From assembly GCA_030028905.1 (NCBI GenBank), contig JALDYZ010000002.1, positions 620,001-684,000 on the forward strand: DNA of 64,000 nt, written 5' to 3'. The notes under the pieces are model-generated. The model searched no databases and was not told the origin of the DNA. It saw only the letters and a list, made by a program, of their open reading frames with translations. This DNA comes from Ferirhizobium litorale (GTDB lineage: Bacteria; Pseudomonadota; Alphaproteobacteria; Rhizobiales; Rhizobiaceae). A program made the translations under genes and the position numbers. Below are positions 20,143-31,497 of this stretch, piece by piece. Positions within the stretch are counted from its first letter, which is position 1; every line of letters begins with the position of its first letter.

Positions 20143-21657
20143 TCAGCCCGCCCGGCGGCGGTCCTCCGCCTGAGCCTCGAGGATCTCGCGAACCTTGGTG
20201 ACCAATTCGCCTTCCGGCACGGTCTCCTGCGCCACGCGCGCCTCGCGCCAGGCGGCGTTGTCCTCGATCTCGCCCGAGAGACGCTTGCCCTCGATGAGGT
20301 CCTTGATCTGCACGACGCCGGCGGCCCGCTCGTCGCCGCCCTGGATGATGGCGATCGGGCAGCCGCGGCGGTCGGCGTATTTCAGCTGGTTGCCGAATTT
20401 CTTCCAGTTGCCCTGGTACATCTCGGCACGGATGCCGGCGGCGCGCAGTTCCTGGGTGAAGCGCTGGTACCGGCCCATGCTCTCGACATCGCCGTCCATG
20501 ACCGTCACAAGTACCGGGGCCAGCACCTCGTCCTGGCCGAGCTTGCCGAGGTTCTTCAGCGCCGTCATCAGGCGCGAGACGCCGATCGAGAAGCCGGTCG
20601 CCGGGACGGGCTGGCCCATGAAGCGGGATACGAGGCCGTCATAGCGGCCGCCGCCGCCGACCGAGCCGAAGACGACCTTCTCGCCCTTCTCGTTGGTGAC
20701 TGCAAACTGCAGCTCGGCCTCGAAGACGGGACCGGTGTAATATTCGAGGCCGCGTACGACCGATGGATCGATCTTGATGCGATCCGGACTATAGCCGCCG
20801 CCCAGCACCAGGCTGCGGATCATGTTGAGCTCATCGACGCCCTCGACGCCCTTTTCGGTGCCGGCAACCAGTTCCGCCAAATGGACCGCGCTTTCTGCAT
20901 AGTCCTTGATGCCGACGAAGAAGAGGACCTTGTCTATCTGTTCGGCATTCAGCCCCGCCCCCTTGGTGAAATCGCCGCTTTCGTCCTTGCGGCCTTCGCC
21001 GAGCAGCAGGCGAACGCCTTCCGGGCCAAACTTGTCGAGCTTGTCGATGGCGCGCAGCACCGCCAGGCGCGCACCGGCCTTGTCGTCGCCGCCGAGACCG
21101 ATCGCCTCGAGAACGCCATCCAGAACCTTGCGGTTGTTGACCCGGATGACGTAGTCGCCGCGCTTGATGCCGAGCGCTTCCATCGTGTCGGCCATCATCA
21201 TGCACATCTCGGCGTCGGCCTGGACGCCGGGGGCGCCCACGGTATCGGCATCGAACTGCATGAACTGGCGGAAGCGGCCCGGACCCGGCTTCTCGTTGCG
21301 GAAGACCCAGCCGGCGCGGTAGGTTCGGTAGGGAAGCTGAATGTCGTTGAAGTTTTCCGCGACATGGCGGGCGAGCGGCGCGGTCAGGTCGTAGCGCAGG
21401 CTCATCCATTGGTCGTCGTCGTCCTGGACGGAAAACACGCCCTCGTTCGGACGGTCGGCGTCGGGCAGAAATTTTCCGAGCGCATCGGTATATTCCATCA
21501 GCGGCGTCTCGACAGGATCGAAACCGTAACGCTCGTAGACCTCGCGGATCTTCGCAGTCATCTCGTTGACGGCGCGGATATCGGCGGCGGAGCGGTCGAC
21601 GAAGCCGCGCGGCAGGCGGGCCTTCAGCTTCTGCGGTTTCTTGCTCTTGTCGTTCAT
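20143..21657 (-). CDS. hisS: Histidyl-tRNA synthetase
   Basis: A 504-residue class II synthetase. Motif 2 is [20 protein letters not shown], the histidine-binding signature is [14 protein letters not shown], and motif 3 is [17 protein letters not shown]-terminal anticodon-binding domain follows. The sequence is of the long alphaproteobacterial type, with a [14 protein letters not shown]-terminus. The start at 21657 begins [10 protein letters not shown]; 21 more upstream residues are possible but look non-coding. The first gene of the hisS-hisZ-hisG run. Confidence 0.96.
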   Translation of the reverse strand: MNDKSKKPQKLKARLPRGFVDRSAADIRAVNEMTAKIREVYERYGFDPVETPLMEYTDALGKFLPDADRPNEGVFSVQDDDDQWMSLRYDLTAPLARHVAENFNDIQLPYRTYRAGWVFRNEKPGPGRFRQFMQFDADTVGAPGVQADAEMCMMMADTMEALGIKRGDYVIRVNNRKVLDGVLEAIGLGGDDKAGARLAVLRAIDKLDKFGPEGVRLLLGEGRKDESGDFTKGAGLNAEQIDKVLFFVGIKDYAESAVHLAELVAGTEKGVEGVDELNMIRSLVLGGGYSPDRIKIDPSVVRGLEYYTGPVFEAELQFAVTNEKGEKVVFGSVGGGGRYDGLVSRFMGQPVPATGFSIGVSRLMTALKNLGKLGQDEVLAPVLVTVMDGDVESMGRYQRFTQELRAAGIRAEMYQGNWKKFGNQLKYADRRGCPIAIIQGGDERAAGVVQIKDLIEGKRLSGEIEDNAAWREARVAQETVPEGELVTKVREILEAQAEDRRRAG

Positions 21658-21864
21658 CGTATGAGATCCGGTATTGTCGAGGCGTTGCGGTTTCCTAGCG
21701 GATTGCCGGGGGAGCGGCAAGGGTTGCGGGGCTTAGAATGCGCCTGCCGACGGCAACGCGCACTCGCAAGCAAACGTGAACGGAAGACAACCGGGGATTA
21801 CCGGGCGACGATTGAAATTCCGTTCCGCAGGGCTAAGGTCGAGGCCGTACGAAGAGGACACACG

Positions 21865-22245
21865 ATGTTTGCAATGAAACTACTGGCCGGCCCCGCGCTT
21901 GCCCTGATCCTGGCATCCCCGCTTGCGGCCCAGGAGGCCACCGACCACTCCAACCACAGCGCGCCGGCGGCTGCCCCGGCGGGCGACACCGGCCCGTCAA
22001 GCCGGGCCTTTGTGGAGGCCAACAATCGCATGCACAAGGACATGGCGATCGAATTTACCGGCAATGCCGACGTCGATTTCGTCCGCGGCATGATCGCCCA
22101 TCACCAGGGCGCCATCGACATGGCGAGGGTCGAACTGGAATACGGCAAGGATCCGGAAATCCGCAAGCTTGCCGACGAGATCATCCGCGCCCAGGAAGGC
22201 GAGATCGCCCTGATGAAGGAGTGGCTGGAGAAAAACGCGAAGTAG
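21865..22245 (+). CDS. Exported DUF305 (CopM-like) protein
   Basis: A 126-residue protein with a signal peptide (MFAMKLLAGPALALILASPL, cleavage likely after LAA). The mature region is His/Met-rich, HSNHSAP followed by NNRMHKDMAIEF and FVRGMIAHHQGAIDMARVEL, the core of DUF305. Members bind copper or silver in the periplasm in some bacteria; that role here is inference. It stands alone, divergent from hisS. Confidence 0.85.
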   Translation: MFAMKLLAGPALALILASPLAAQEATDHSNHSAPAAAPAGDTGPSSRAFVEANNRMHKDMAIEFTGNADVDFVRGMIAHHQGAIDMARVELEYGKDPEIRKLADEIIRAQEGEIALMKEWLEKNAK

Positions 22246-22270
22246 CCGCGTGGCCAAGCGCCCCTTACCT

Positions 22271-22384
22271 CCGTCATGCCGGGCTTGAACCGGCATCCAC
22301 CGCGCGCAATTCCTTGCGCGCAATAGCATCTTTCGCGCCGCCGACGCGACGCTGCTGGACCCCGGATCTAGTCCGGGGTGACGG
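22271..22384. repeat. Palindromic intergenic repeat (RIME-like, alphaproteobacterial type)
   Basis: The 114-bp element starts CCGTCATGCCGGGCTTGAAC and ends CCCCGGATCTAGTCCGGGGTGACGG in outline, with outer ends roughly complementary. Inside are three smaller palindromes: TGCCGG/CCGGCA, CGCGCGCAA/TTGCGCGC and CCCCGGA/TCCGGGG. Elements of this look are dispersed between genes in rhizobia and relatives. Confidence 0.7.
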
Positions 22385-22430
22385 AAAATTACCTCCCGCT
22401 CTCAATGCCAATCCGCTGAAGAAAGACCGC

Positions 22431-22904
22431 TCAAAGGAACGGAAGGCCGGCACTGTTTTCGATCACGGCGCCGAAATGGTGACGCCACAGGCTGACGCCC
22501 AGCGCACCCGAACGGTCAAGCGAGGAACCCACAGTCAGGTCGGCCAGCAATGTCGGGTGCAACCCGGCATCGAACAGTGCGAAACCGGCGGCTAGCACGC
22601 AGGTATCGGTCTGGATGCCGCAAACCAGCACCCGCTCGGGCTTGAGGTCGGCGAGATGCTCGATCGTTTCCGGTGACGGGCTGTAGCCATGCTTGACGAA
22701 AATCCTGTCCGCCGGCACCAGGCTCTCGTCGTCAAGGCCGGGCGCCCAGCCGATCTGCCGGCGAAACGGGGTGCGGCTCTCGTCGTGGCGTTCCACGGTC
22801 GCGACCGACGGCATGGTGCCGACCAGTCGGGTCACCCCGTCGATGAGCCATTGAGGCGGCGAAAAGCTCGGCTGGACGTCGACGATAAGCAGTGCCTGGC
22901 GCAT
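22431..22904 (-). CDS. Isochorismatase-family cysteine hydrolase
   Basis: A 157-residue alpha/beta hydrolase of the isochorismatase/nicotinamidase family. The N-terminal aspartate is in ALLIVDVQPSF, the lysine in IFVKHGYSP, and the catalytic cysteine in VCGIQTDTCVLAAGFALFD. The D-K-C triad is complete, so it should be active; substrate unknown. ATG at 22904 starts directly at the conserved strand. Upstream in-frame residues to 23,390 are rejected as non-coding. Confidence 0.85.
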   Translation of the reverse strand: MRQALLIVDVQPSFSPPQWLIDGVTRLVGTMPSVATVERHDESRTPFRRQIGWAPGLDDESLVPADRIFVKHGYSPSPETIEHLADLKPERVLVCGIQTDTCVLAAGFALFDAGLHPTLLADLTVGSSLDRSGALGVSLWRHHFGAVIENSAGLPFL

Positions 22905-23158
22905 GCGGATGCAAAACCTATGGGATCTGTGGTGACATGATAGCGGAGGGTTTCCTGCGACGCCATGCACCGATTTCAAACGGCAGCAAAGAGCAATCCA
23001 GCAAGATTGGCGCATTGCGCTCTGTACTTTAGGCCCGGAGCAAGGTAGGAGGGCGCGAATGAAACTGGCCCGCGGCATGTTGGCCGCGGCGAATTGCATA
23101 GCCTGAATGCCAAGACGCATGACCGGGCGCACGCAACCCGAATACCGAAAGACAAGAG

Positions 23159-24994
<1,836 letters not shown>

Positions 24995-25131
24995 TCGCGC
25001 GCTAGGCGATCGATCCGATCCGTTCGCGCGAATTGTCGACGCGAGCGGATCGCCGGTGCACAACGTCCTTGCCTCGCCACATGGGGCTGCTAATTTTTCG
25101 GTGTTGCAACGCTTCAGACTGGGTGCCTGAA

Positions 25132-25836
25132 ATGACCATCCGTCCGCTCACCACGATCGGTCTCGATGCCGACGACACGCTCTGGCAAAACGAACAGTAC
25201 TACCGCCTGACCGAGCGGCACTTTGCCGGACTGCTCAAGGACTATGGCGATGCCGACGAGATCTCGGCCCGCCTGCTCGAGGCGGAGAAGCGCAATCTTG
25301 CCCACTACGGTTTCGGCATCAAGGGCTTCACGCTGTCGATGATCGAGACGGCGCTGCAAGTGACCGACGGGCGCGCACCGTCATCGGTCGTCTCGGAAAT
25401 CCTGTCGATCGGCCGCGACCTGCTCAGCCACCCAGTCGAGACTCTGCCGCACGTGCATGACGCACTCGAGGCGCTGTCGGGCAAGTACTTTCTTGTGATG
25501 ATCACCAAGGGCGACCTGTTCGACCAGGAGCGCAAGCTGGCGCAATCGGGCCTTGGCGACTACTTCGATGCGGTCGAGATCGTTTCCGACAAGACGGCGG
25601 TGACCTATCGGCGGATCTTCTCGAAGGTCGGCGATGGGCCCGAGCGCGCCATGATGGTCGGGAATTCGCTGAAATCCGACATCGTGCCGGCAATCGCGGC
25701 CGGCTGCTACGGCGTTTTCGTGCCGCACGAACTGACCTGGATCCTCGAGCATGTCGAGCCCCCGGTGGACGCGCCGCGCTTCCGGCAGATCGGCCATCTC
25801 GGCGAACTGCCGCCGCTGATCGAGCGGCTCGCCTGA
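25132..25836 (+). CDS. HAD family hydrolase
   Basis: A 234-residue haloacid dehalogenase-fold protein: motif I GLDADDTLWQNEQYY (D-x-D), motif II VMITKGD, motif III Lys in VSDKTAVTY, motif IV MVGNSLKSDIVPA. It resembles the YjjG-like/phosphoglycolate phosphatase-like group. Substrate unknown. ATG at 25132 is chosen because homology starts at TTIGLDADDTLW; the frame extends 33 codons upstream without support. Confidence 0.85.
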   Translation: MTIRPLTTIGLDADDTLWQNEQYYRLTERHFAGLLKDYGDADEISARLLEAEKRNLAHYGFGIKGFTLSMIETALQVTDGRAPSSVVSEILSIGRDLLSHPVETLPHVHDALEALSGKYFLVMITKGDLFDQERKLAQSGLGDYFDAVEIVSDKTAVTYRRIFSKVGDGPERAMMVGNSLKSDIVPAIAAGCYGVFVPHELTWILEHVEPPVDAPRFRQIGHLGELPPLIERLA

Positions 25837-25841
25837 TGCAG

Positions 25842-26297
25842 CTATCTCGCCATGATCTCGATGCGGTAGTGGGCACCGAGGCCCCGGCGTGATGCAACCC
25901 GCGAAAAATAGGGACGGATCAACCAGGTCGTGTCGGAATCGGCTTTCAGGACCGCCTGCTTGCCGTTGATGTCGCTGCTGTACATCGCTTCGTCTTCGGG
26001 TTTGGAGAGATCGAAGACGACCAGGTAGGCATAGGCGCTGGACGGCGTGAAGTTCAGGGCGTAACTCTGTCCCTTCTTCACCGCGAGCGTATAGACCGTT
26101 GCCTTGCCGCTGCGCGTCCAGCCTTCGAGCACCAGCGGTCCGCTTGCAGGCATCGTCACCGGCTTCAGTGTTTCACCCTCGTAGAGTTCGGGCTCGGCGG
26201 TTTGCGCCAACGCCGAAGTCGCCAGGAAAACAGCCATCGCAACGGCCATTGCGACACCGCTCCCACGGTTTGCACGCCTATCCGCGGCCCCGATCAC
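25842..26297 (-). CDS. Small exported protein of unknown function
   Basis: A 151-residue protein with a signal peptide (hydrophobic VAMAVAMAVFLATSALA, cleavage before Q). The mature part is beta-rich (ASGPLVLEGWTRSGKATVYT, YAYLVVFDLSKP), with no motif I recognise. Its start overlaps the tag stop by four bases, so it is translated as the second gene of a tag operon. It converges on the HAD gene with five bases between. Confidence 0.7.
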   Translation of the reverse strand: MIGAADRRANRGSGVAMAVAMAVFLATSALAQTAEPELYEGETLKPVTMPASGPLVLEGWTRSGKATVYTLAVKKGQSYALNFTPSSAYAYLVVFDLSKPEDEAMYSSDINGKQAVLKADSDTTWLIRPYFSRVASRRGLGAHYRIEIMAR

Positions 26298-26923
26298 GGA
26301 CGCACCAGGTCGAGGCGCATCGCCTCGATTTCGGGGCGGCAGTAGCAGCCTTCGAGGTGGTCGTTGACCATGCCCATGGCCTGCATGAAGGCATAGACGG
26401 TGGTCGGTCCGACGAACGTCCAGCCGCGCTTCTTAAGGTCCTTCGACAGCCGGGTCGAAGTGGCCGTGGTCGGGTTGGCGACAAGGGTTGGATGATCGAC
26501 GGCGGCCGGACGGTCGGCGGCGCCAGGCTCAAAGCTCCAGAAATAGCGGGCCAGGGAACCGAACTCGGCTTTCAGCTCAATGGCCCGGCGGGCGTTGTTG
26601 ATCGTCGACACGATTTTACCGCGATGACGCACGATGCCGGGATCGGCGAGGCAACGGTCGACATCGCCATCGTCGAATTTCGCGACCTTTTCGAAATCGA
26701 AGCCGGCAAAGGCGGCGCGGAAATTCTCGCGCTTTCGCAGGATGGTGATCCAGGACAGGCCGGACTGAAACCCTTCCAGGCAGATCTTCTCGAACAGGCG
26801 GATGTCGTTGGTGACCGGCCGGCCCCATTCGCGGTCGTGATAGCGCTGGTAGTCCTCCTGGCTGCCATGCCAGGCGCAACGTGCCTTGCCATCCTCGCCG
26901 ATGATGATTCCTGCTGTGGTCAT
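26294..26923 (-). CDS. tag: DNA-3-methyladenine glycosylase I
   Basis: A 209-residue Tag enzyme. The N-terminal zinc/active region RCAWHGSQEDYQRYHDREWG and the helix-hairpin segment LFEKICLEGFQSGLSWITIL are characteristic, and C-terminal His/Cys ligands occur in the NDHLEGCYCRPE region. It removes 3-methyladenine from alkylated DNA as the first step of base excision repair. ATG at 26923 is used; a TTG start five codons upstream is possible. Confidence 0.93.
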   Translation of the reverse strand: MTTAGIIIGEDGKARCAWHGSQEDYQRYHDREWGRPVTNDIRLFEKICLEGFQSGLSWITILRKRENFRAAFAGFDFEKVAKFDDGDVDRCLADPGIVRHRGKIVSTINNARRAIELKAEFGSLARYFWSFEPGAADRPAAVDHPTLVANPTTATSTRLSKDLKKRGWTFVGPTTVYAFMQAMGMVNDHLEGCYCRPEIEAMRLDLVRP

Positions 26924-27119
26924 TTCCCGATTTTCCAATGGTTTACGATTCGCTTACCGTCTTTCCAAACCGGTAGGTAACCCTGATGAAAGCTTTCTCG
27001 CAAGAGACGCATTTTAATGGCCGTCATTTACCTTTCGCTGGTGCGAAGCCTGCCACCATGGCGTGAAGCGCGCCCTCCCCGCGCCCCGGTTTTTCTCGGT
27101 AACAGTAGTGAGTATATCG

Positions 27120-27875
27120 ATGATGAAGAAATCCGCCCTTCTGGCCGCTGCCATGATGTTCGTGGTTACGGGTACGGCAAACGCCGATGACCGATACAGA
27201 TCCCGCCCCCCGGTTCTCATCAGTCCTGATCTTGCAGCACCTTGGCTGTTGCAGCTCGGCGGCGGCAATGTGCGCCCCGTGGTCTATGCGCCGCGGCCGG
27301 TGATCGCCGAACCGCGCCTCTACCAGCGTCGTGTCATCCGCCGCGACGGCCAGGCAGTTGCGGCACCGGTCCAGCAGGTCGCCGCCGTTCGCCCGAATAC
27401 GCCTGCTGCAACGAATTTCGATCCGATGTACCTGCCGCAAATAGTGGCTTACGAAACCGCCCAGAAGCCCGGCACCATCGTCATCGATACCAACAACAAG
27501 TTCCTCTACCTGGTTCTCGGTGATGGGAAGGCCCGGCGCTACGGCGTCGGCGTCGGCAAGCCGGGCTTCGAATGGGCCGGCGCCCATCGGGTGACGCGCA
27601 AGGCGGAATGGCCGCAATGGGTACCACCGCAGAGCATGATCACCCGCGAGGCAGCCAAGGGTCACTACCTGCCGGCGCGCATGGACGGCGGACCGGCAAA
27701 CCCGCTTGGAGCGCGTGCTCTCTATCTCGGCTCGACGCTCTACCGCATCCACGGGACCAATGCCCCCTGGACGATCGGGACCGCGAACTCTTCGGGTTGC
27801 ATCCGCATGCGCAACCAAGATGTGGTTGATCTCTACGAGCGGGTCGAGGTCGGGACCAAGGTCATCGTGATCTAG
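27120..27875 (+). CDS. L,D-transpeptidase (YkuD domain), first of a tandem pair
   Basis: A 251-residue exported protein: signal peptide MMKKSALLAAAMMFVVTGTANA, a Pro/Arg-rich linker to about residue 110, then a YkuD domain with KPGTIVIDTNNKFLYLV and the active-site motif HGTNAPWTIG...SSGCIRM, holding the catalytic Cys and His. These enzymes make 3-3 peptidoglycan cross-links or attach proteins to peptidoglycan. The 19 codons before 27120 are excluded because the signal peptide begins there. Confidence 0.9.
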   Translation: MMKKSALLAAAMMFVVTGTANADDRYRSRPPVLISPDLAAPWLLQLGGGNVRPVVYAPRPVIAEPRLYQRRVIRRDGQAVAAPVQQVAAVRPNTPAATNFDPMYLPQIVAYETAQKPGTIVIDTNNKFLYLVLGDGKARRYGVGVGKPGFEWAGAHRVTRKAEWPQWVPPQSMITREAAKGHYLPARMDGGPANPLGARALYLGSTLYRIHGTNAPWTIGTANSSGCIRMRNQDVVDLYERVEVGTKVIVI

Positions 27876-27989
27876 GCGCAACTCCGGCAGATTTCCTCCG
27901 CGCACCGAGAGGCAAATACATGCCGGACAACTTGCAAAGGCGACAGAGATATGTAGCCTTCCGTTTTTTGGACTATCGGGGACATCGAA

Positions 27990-28688
27990 ATGCGTAAATT
28001 CTTGCCTGTGGTGACCGCAGCCGCCATTGCTGCGACCACTGTACTTTCCGCACCGGCGGCACATGCCTTTGGCTCCGCCGCGCCGGCCGCGCCGCACAAA
28101 ATCTCGAGCGACGTGATGCTCGTCGCCCAGTCGAAGGTGCTGCCGCAGAAGTACAAGCGCAAGATGGTTCGCTTCGTCACGAACGAGGCCCCGGGCACGA
28201 TCATCATCGATACGAGCAACAAGTTTCTCTATTATGTCGAAGGCAACAACCGCGCGACCCGCTATGGCGTCGGCGTTGGCCGCGACGGGTTCGGCTGGTC
28301 GGGTGTCGTCAAGGTCGGTCGCAAGGCAGAATGGCCTTCCTGGACGCCGCCGGCTGAAATGCGCGTGCGTGAACGCAAGGCCGGGCGCATCCTGCCGATC
28401 ACGCAGGAAGGCGGGATCAACAACCCGCTCGGCGCACGTGCCCTCTATCTCTACCAGAACGGCCACGACACGATTTTCCGCATCCACGGAACGAACCAGC
28501 CCTGGACGATCGGCCAGAACATGTCATCCGGCTGCATCCGCCTGATGAACAAGGACGTGGAGCACCTGTACGAACGCGCCGGCATTGGCACCAAGGTGAT
28601 CGTCGTCGGCCCCGGCAACAAGCAGGGCGACGTGAGCTACCAGGACAAGGGTCTCGACGTCTTTCGCACGCTCTTCGGCGGCGGCTGA
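27990..28688 (+). CDS. L,D-transpeptidase (YkuD domain), second of a tandem pair
   Basis: A 232-residue paralogue of the preceding gene: signal peptide ending AAHAFG, then a YkuD domain (APGTIIIDTSNKFLYYVEG, HGTNQPWTIG, SSGCIRLMNKDVEHL with catalytic Cys). It lacks the long Pro-rich linker of its neighbour and has a C-terminal extension GNKQGDVSYQDKGLDVF. Signal peptide and intact active site indicate a functional periplasmic enzyme. The 114-bp spacing means separate or shared transcription cannot be told. Confidence 0.9.
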   Translation: MRKFLPVVTAAAIAATTVLSAPAAHAFGSAAPAAPHKISSDVMLVAQSKVLPQKYKRKMVRFVTNEAPGTIIIDTSNKFLYYVEGNNRATRYGVGVGRDGFGWSGVVKVGRKAEWPSWTPPAEMRVRERKAGRILPITQEGGINNPLGARALYLYQNGHDTIFRIHGTNQPWTIGQNMSSGCIRLMNKDVEHLYERAGIGTKVIVVGPGNKQGDVSYQDKGLDVFRTLFGGG

Positions 28689-28755
28689 CGGATCCCCCGC
28701 TGCGGCATCGATGACGACGGTGCCGCAGACGTCCGCATCGGACACGTTGGTCTGT

Positions 28756-28890
28756 TCAGTAGCAGCTCGTCCGCGCATCCCCGGTGAAATCAAGATAGGT
28801 ATTGCACTTCAGTCGAGGGCCGCTCGATCCCCCACCCGCCGTCTGGCACCCGGCCAAAGCCAATACGAGAAACACTGCCAGCCACCTCAT
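28756..28890 (-). CDS. Tiny lipoprotein (44 residues)
   Basis: A short frame read directly from the sequence: MRWLAVFLVLALAGC is a compact lipoprotein signal with lipobox ALAGC at residue 15, followed by a 29-residue mature part with Gly/Ser linker, CNTYLDFTG and a C-terminal SCY. AGGAGGTGCAC precedes the ATG, an excellent Shine-Dalgarno. The mature peptide has two further Cys that could form a disulfide. No function known. It lies 74 bp downstream of glcF on the same strand. Confidence 0.7.
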   Translation of the reverse strand: MRWLAVFLVLALAGCQTAGGGSSGPRLKCNTYLDFTGDARTSCY

Positions 28891-28963
28891 GTGCACCTCC
28901 TAGGTTGTGCACAACAGGATGACATGTCAGACAAACTCGTCAATGTTTTTCTAAAACAACATA

Positions 28964-30286
28964 TTATGGGTTAGTCTCCAACCGGTCACTGCCGGCCAGT
29001 TTTGCCGGGCGTTCGCCGCCATAGGCCCAATCCAGCAACTCCACCGTGTGCAAGATAGGAATTGCAGTGCCGGTGCCAAGCTGGGTCATGCAGCCGATGT
29101 TGCCGGTCGCGATCACCTGCGGCCTGGTCGCCTCCAGATTCCGCACCTTGCGCGCCTTCAACTGCTCGGAAATATCCGGCTGCAGGATGTTGTAGGTTCC
29201 GGCCGAGCCGCAACAGAGATGCCCTTCGGCCGGATCGCGTAAGGTAAATCCCGCCGCCTTCAACAGCGTCTTCGGCACCGCGGTGATCTTCTGGCCATGC
29301 TGCATGGAGCAGGCGGAATGATAGGCCACGACGAGCCCCTTCGATTCCTGGTGCGGCAAGTCCAGGGTGCCCAGATATTCGGTGATGTCCTTGGCCAGCG
29401 CCGAAACACGCGCCGCCTTCTCAGCATAGGTCGGATCGAGGCGCAGCATATGCCCATAGTCCTTGATCGTCGTGCCGCAGCCCGAGGCGGTGATGATGAT
29501 CGCGTCGAGTCCGCCTTTGTCGATCTCGCGGATCCAAACGTCGATGTTGCGGCGCGCCGATGCCAGCGCCGCCTCCTCCCGTCCCATGTGGTGGACGAGC
29601 GCGCCACAGCAGCCTTCGCCTTCCGGCGCAACGACCTCGACGCCAAAGCGTGTCAGCAACCGGATCGCGGCGGCATTGATGCCCGGATCGAGGACCGGCT
29701 GGGCACATCCGTTGAGGATCGCCACCCGCCCTCGCCTTACGCCGGTCGCCTTGTGGGTGCCGGATCGTGTGCGTTGGGAAGGAACGGGACTTGCCGGGAC
29801 AAGTTTCAGCATCGCCGCAAACGGCTTCAAGGCGTCGGTGCGGGCAAAGAGCCCGGCAAAGGGTTGTCCGAGCCTGGCAAGCGACAAGGCCAGCCGGAAG
29901 CGCCGGGGATGCGGCAGGACCGCAGCCAGCAGGTTGCGGGTCATACGGTCCAGCAGCGACCGCCTGTAGGTCTTTTCGATGTGAACGCGGGCATGATCGA
30001 CCAGATGCATGTAGTCGACGCCCGAGGGACAGGTCGTCACACAGGCAAGGCAGGAGAGACAGCGGTCGATATGGGTCACGACCTGTTCATCAGCAGCGCG
30101 GCCGTTCTCCAGCATGTCCTTGATCAGATAGATGCGGCCGCGCGGGCTGTCGAGTTCGTTGCCGAGCGTGACGTAGGTCGGACAGGTGGCGGTGCAGAAG
30201 CCGCAATGGACGCAGCGGCGCAGGATTTTTTCCGATTCGGCCACATGCGGGTCTGCGAGCTGCTCGGGCGAAAAGTTGGTCTGCAT
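28964..30286 (-). CDS. glcF: Glycolate oxidase iron-sulfur subunit
   Basis: A 440-residue protein with two 4Fe-4S ferredoxin motifs (CVHCGFCTATCP near residue 25 and CLSCLACVTTCP near residue 77) and two CCG domains (GCCGALVHHMGRE, CCGSAGTYNILQP). GlcF passes electrons from the flavin subunits of glycolate dehydrogenase at the membrane. Its ATG overlaps the glcE stop by one base (TGATG). The last gene of the glcDEF operon. Confidence 0.95.
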   Translation of the reverse strand: MQTNFSPEQLADPHVAESEKILRRCVHCGFCTATCPTYVTLGNELDSPRGRIYLIKDMLENGRAADEQVVTHIDRCLSCLACVTTCPSGVDYMHLVDHARVHIEKTYRRSLLDRMTRNLLAAVLPHPRRFRLALSLARLGQPFAGLFARTDALKPFAAMLKLVPASPVPSQRTRSGTHKATGVRRGRVAILNGCAQPVLDPGINAAAIRLLTRFGVEVVAPEGEGCCGALVHHMGREEAALASARRNIDVWIREIDKGGLDAIIITASGCGTTIKDYGHMLRLDPTYAEKAARVSALAKDITEYLGTLDLPHQESKGLVVAYHSACSMQHGQKITAVPKTLLKAAGFTLRDPAEGHLCCGSAGTYNILQPDISEQLKARKVRNLEATRPQVIATGNIGCMTQLGTGTAIPILHTVELLDWAYGGERPAKLAGSDRLETNP

Positions 30287-31497
30287 CAGCTCGCCGCTCC
30301 TGTCATCTTGCCCGGATTGAAGATCCCCTTCGGATCGAGCTTTTCCTTGACGTGCCGGGAGAGAAGCGCCACCGCCGGATCCAGAGGCTCGAAGGCGGCA
30401 ACGGCGGACCGCACCCGGTCGGAGGCTCGAATCAAGGTCGCATGGCCGCCGCCGAGCGCCTTGATGTAGCGCCTGAGCGCATCGGCCTCGGCATCGGCCT
30501 CCATGCGCATCCACACCAATCCGCCCTGCCAGTCGTAGTAGGCATCGACCCCGGCCTCAAGACGCAGAGCGGCAACGAGCTGATGCCCGGCGGTGGGAGC
30601 CACCGACACCCGCCAGAGCGGTCGCTGCGTGCCATCTGCATAGGGCATGACGTCGCGGATCTCGCGCCACAAGACGTGGCTTTGCTCGTTACGGATCTTC
30701 GATACGGCGCCGAAGCGCTCCATATCCGCCGCAAGCTTGTCAGCGCGCACGGCAACGGACGCTTCGAGCCCCTCGAGACGCAGCACCGTCGCTTCCCCCT
30801 CCGGCAAGGCGCCGCCCAGGAAACGCGCCTTGACAGTTTGCGGCAGGTGGGCGGCGCCCGACACCTCGACCGGCAGCGACATGGCGGTAGCCATAGCAGC
30901 AGCCGCCTGCGGATCGTTCAAGCCGGACACGACGATCGTCGCGGACGCCTTCGGGCGCGGCAGCACCTTGAAGGTCACCTCCGTCAGGAAGCCCAGCGTA
31001 CCTTGCGAGCCGGCCATCAGCTTGACGAGGTCGAGCCCGGTGACATTCTTCATCACCCGGCCACCGGCAGCGATCAGTTCGCCCTTCCCATTGATGAAGC
31101 GCACGCCGAGCAGGCTGTCGCGGGCAGCACCGGCGACGAAACGGCGCGGCCCGGAAACATTAGCTGCGAATATGCCGCCGATGGTCGGGACCCCGGACGT
31201 GCCCATCGCCGGACGATGATCCATGGGTTCGAAGGCCATCATCTGGCCGTTCTCCTCCAGCGCCGCCTCGACCTCGGCAAGCGGCGTCCCGGCGCGAACC
31301 GACATGACCATCTCGCCGGGATTGTAGGCGACGACGCCCGAAAGGCCGGCCGAACGCAGGCGATCCATGCCGGCAAGCTGGCTTCCGAGGCCGGAGCGGG
31401 TATTGCCGCCATAGATCGCAATCGGCCGCCCGGCCGCGGCATGGCCGCGGATGATATCGGCCGCGGCCTCTTCGGTTGCTGGCATCATGTCAATCAT
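30286..31497 (-). CDS. glcE: Glycolate oxidase FAD-binding subunit
   Basis: A 403-residue FAD-binding (PCMH-type) protein, with PIAIYGGNTRSGLGSQL and GTSGVPTIGGIFAANVSGPR flavin-binding segments and LMAGSQGTLGFLTEVTFKVL. It is shorter than GlcD and lacks the FAD-oxidase C-terminal domain, as GlcE does. ATG at 31497 overlaps the glcD stop (ATGA). Glycolate to glyoxylate oxidation needs all three subunits. Confidence 0.93.
   Translation of the reverse strand: MIDMMPATEEAAADIIRGHAAAGRPIAIYGGNTRSGLGSQLAGMDRLRSAGLSGVVAYNPGEMVMSVRAGTPLAEVEAALEENGQMMAFEPMDHRPAMGTSGVPTIGGIFAANVSGPRRFVAGAARDSLLGVRFINGKGELIAAGGRVMKNVTGLDLVKLMAGSQGTLGFLTEVTFKVLPRPKASATIVVSGLNDPQAAAAMATAMSLPVEVSGAAHLPQTVKARFLGGALPEGEATVLRLEGLEASVAVRADKLAADMERFGAVSKIRNEQSHVLWREIRDVMPYADGTQRPLWRVSVAPTAGHQLVAALRLEAGVDAYYDWQGGLVWMRMEADAEADALRRYIKALGGGHATLIRASDRVRSAVAAFEPLDPAVALLSRHVKEKLDPKGIFNPGKMTGAAS

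Noticed and set aside
20092..21864. Long upstream part of the frame that ends in the DUF305 gene
   Set aside because: Overlaps hisS on the other strand; the signal peptide and homology begin only at 21865.
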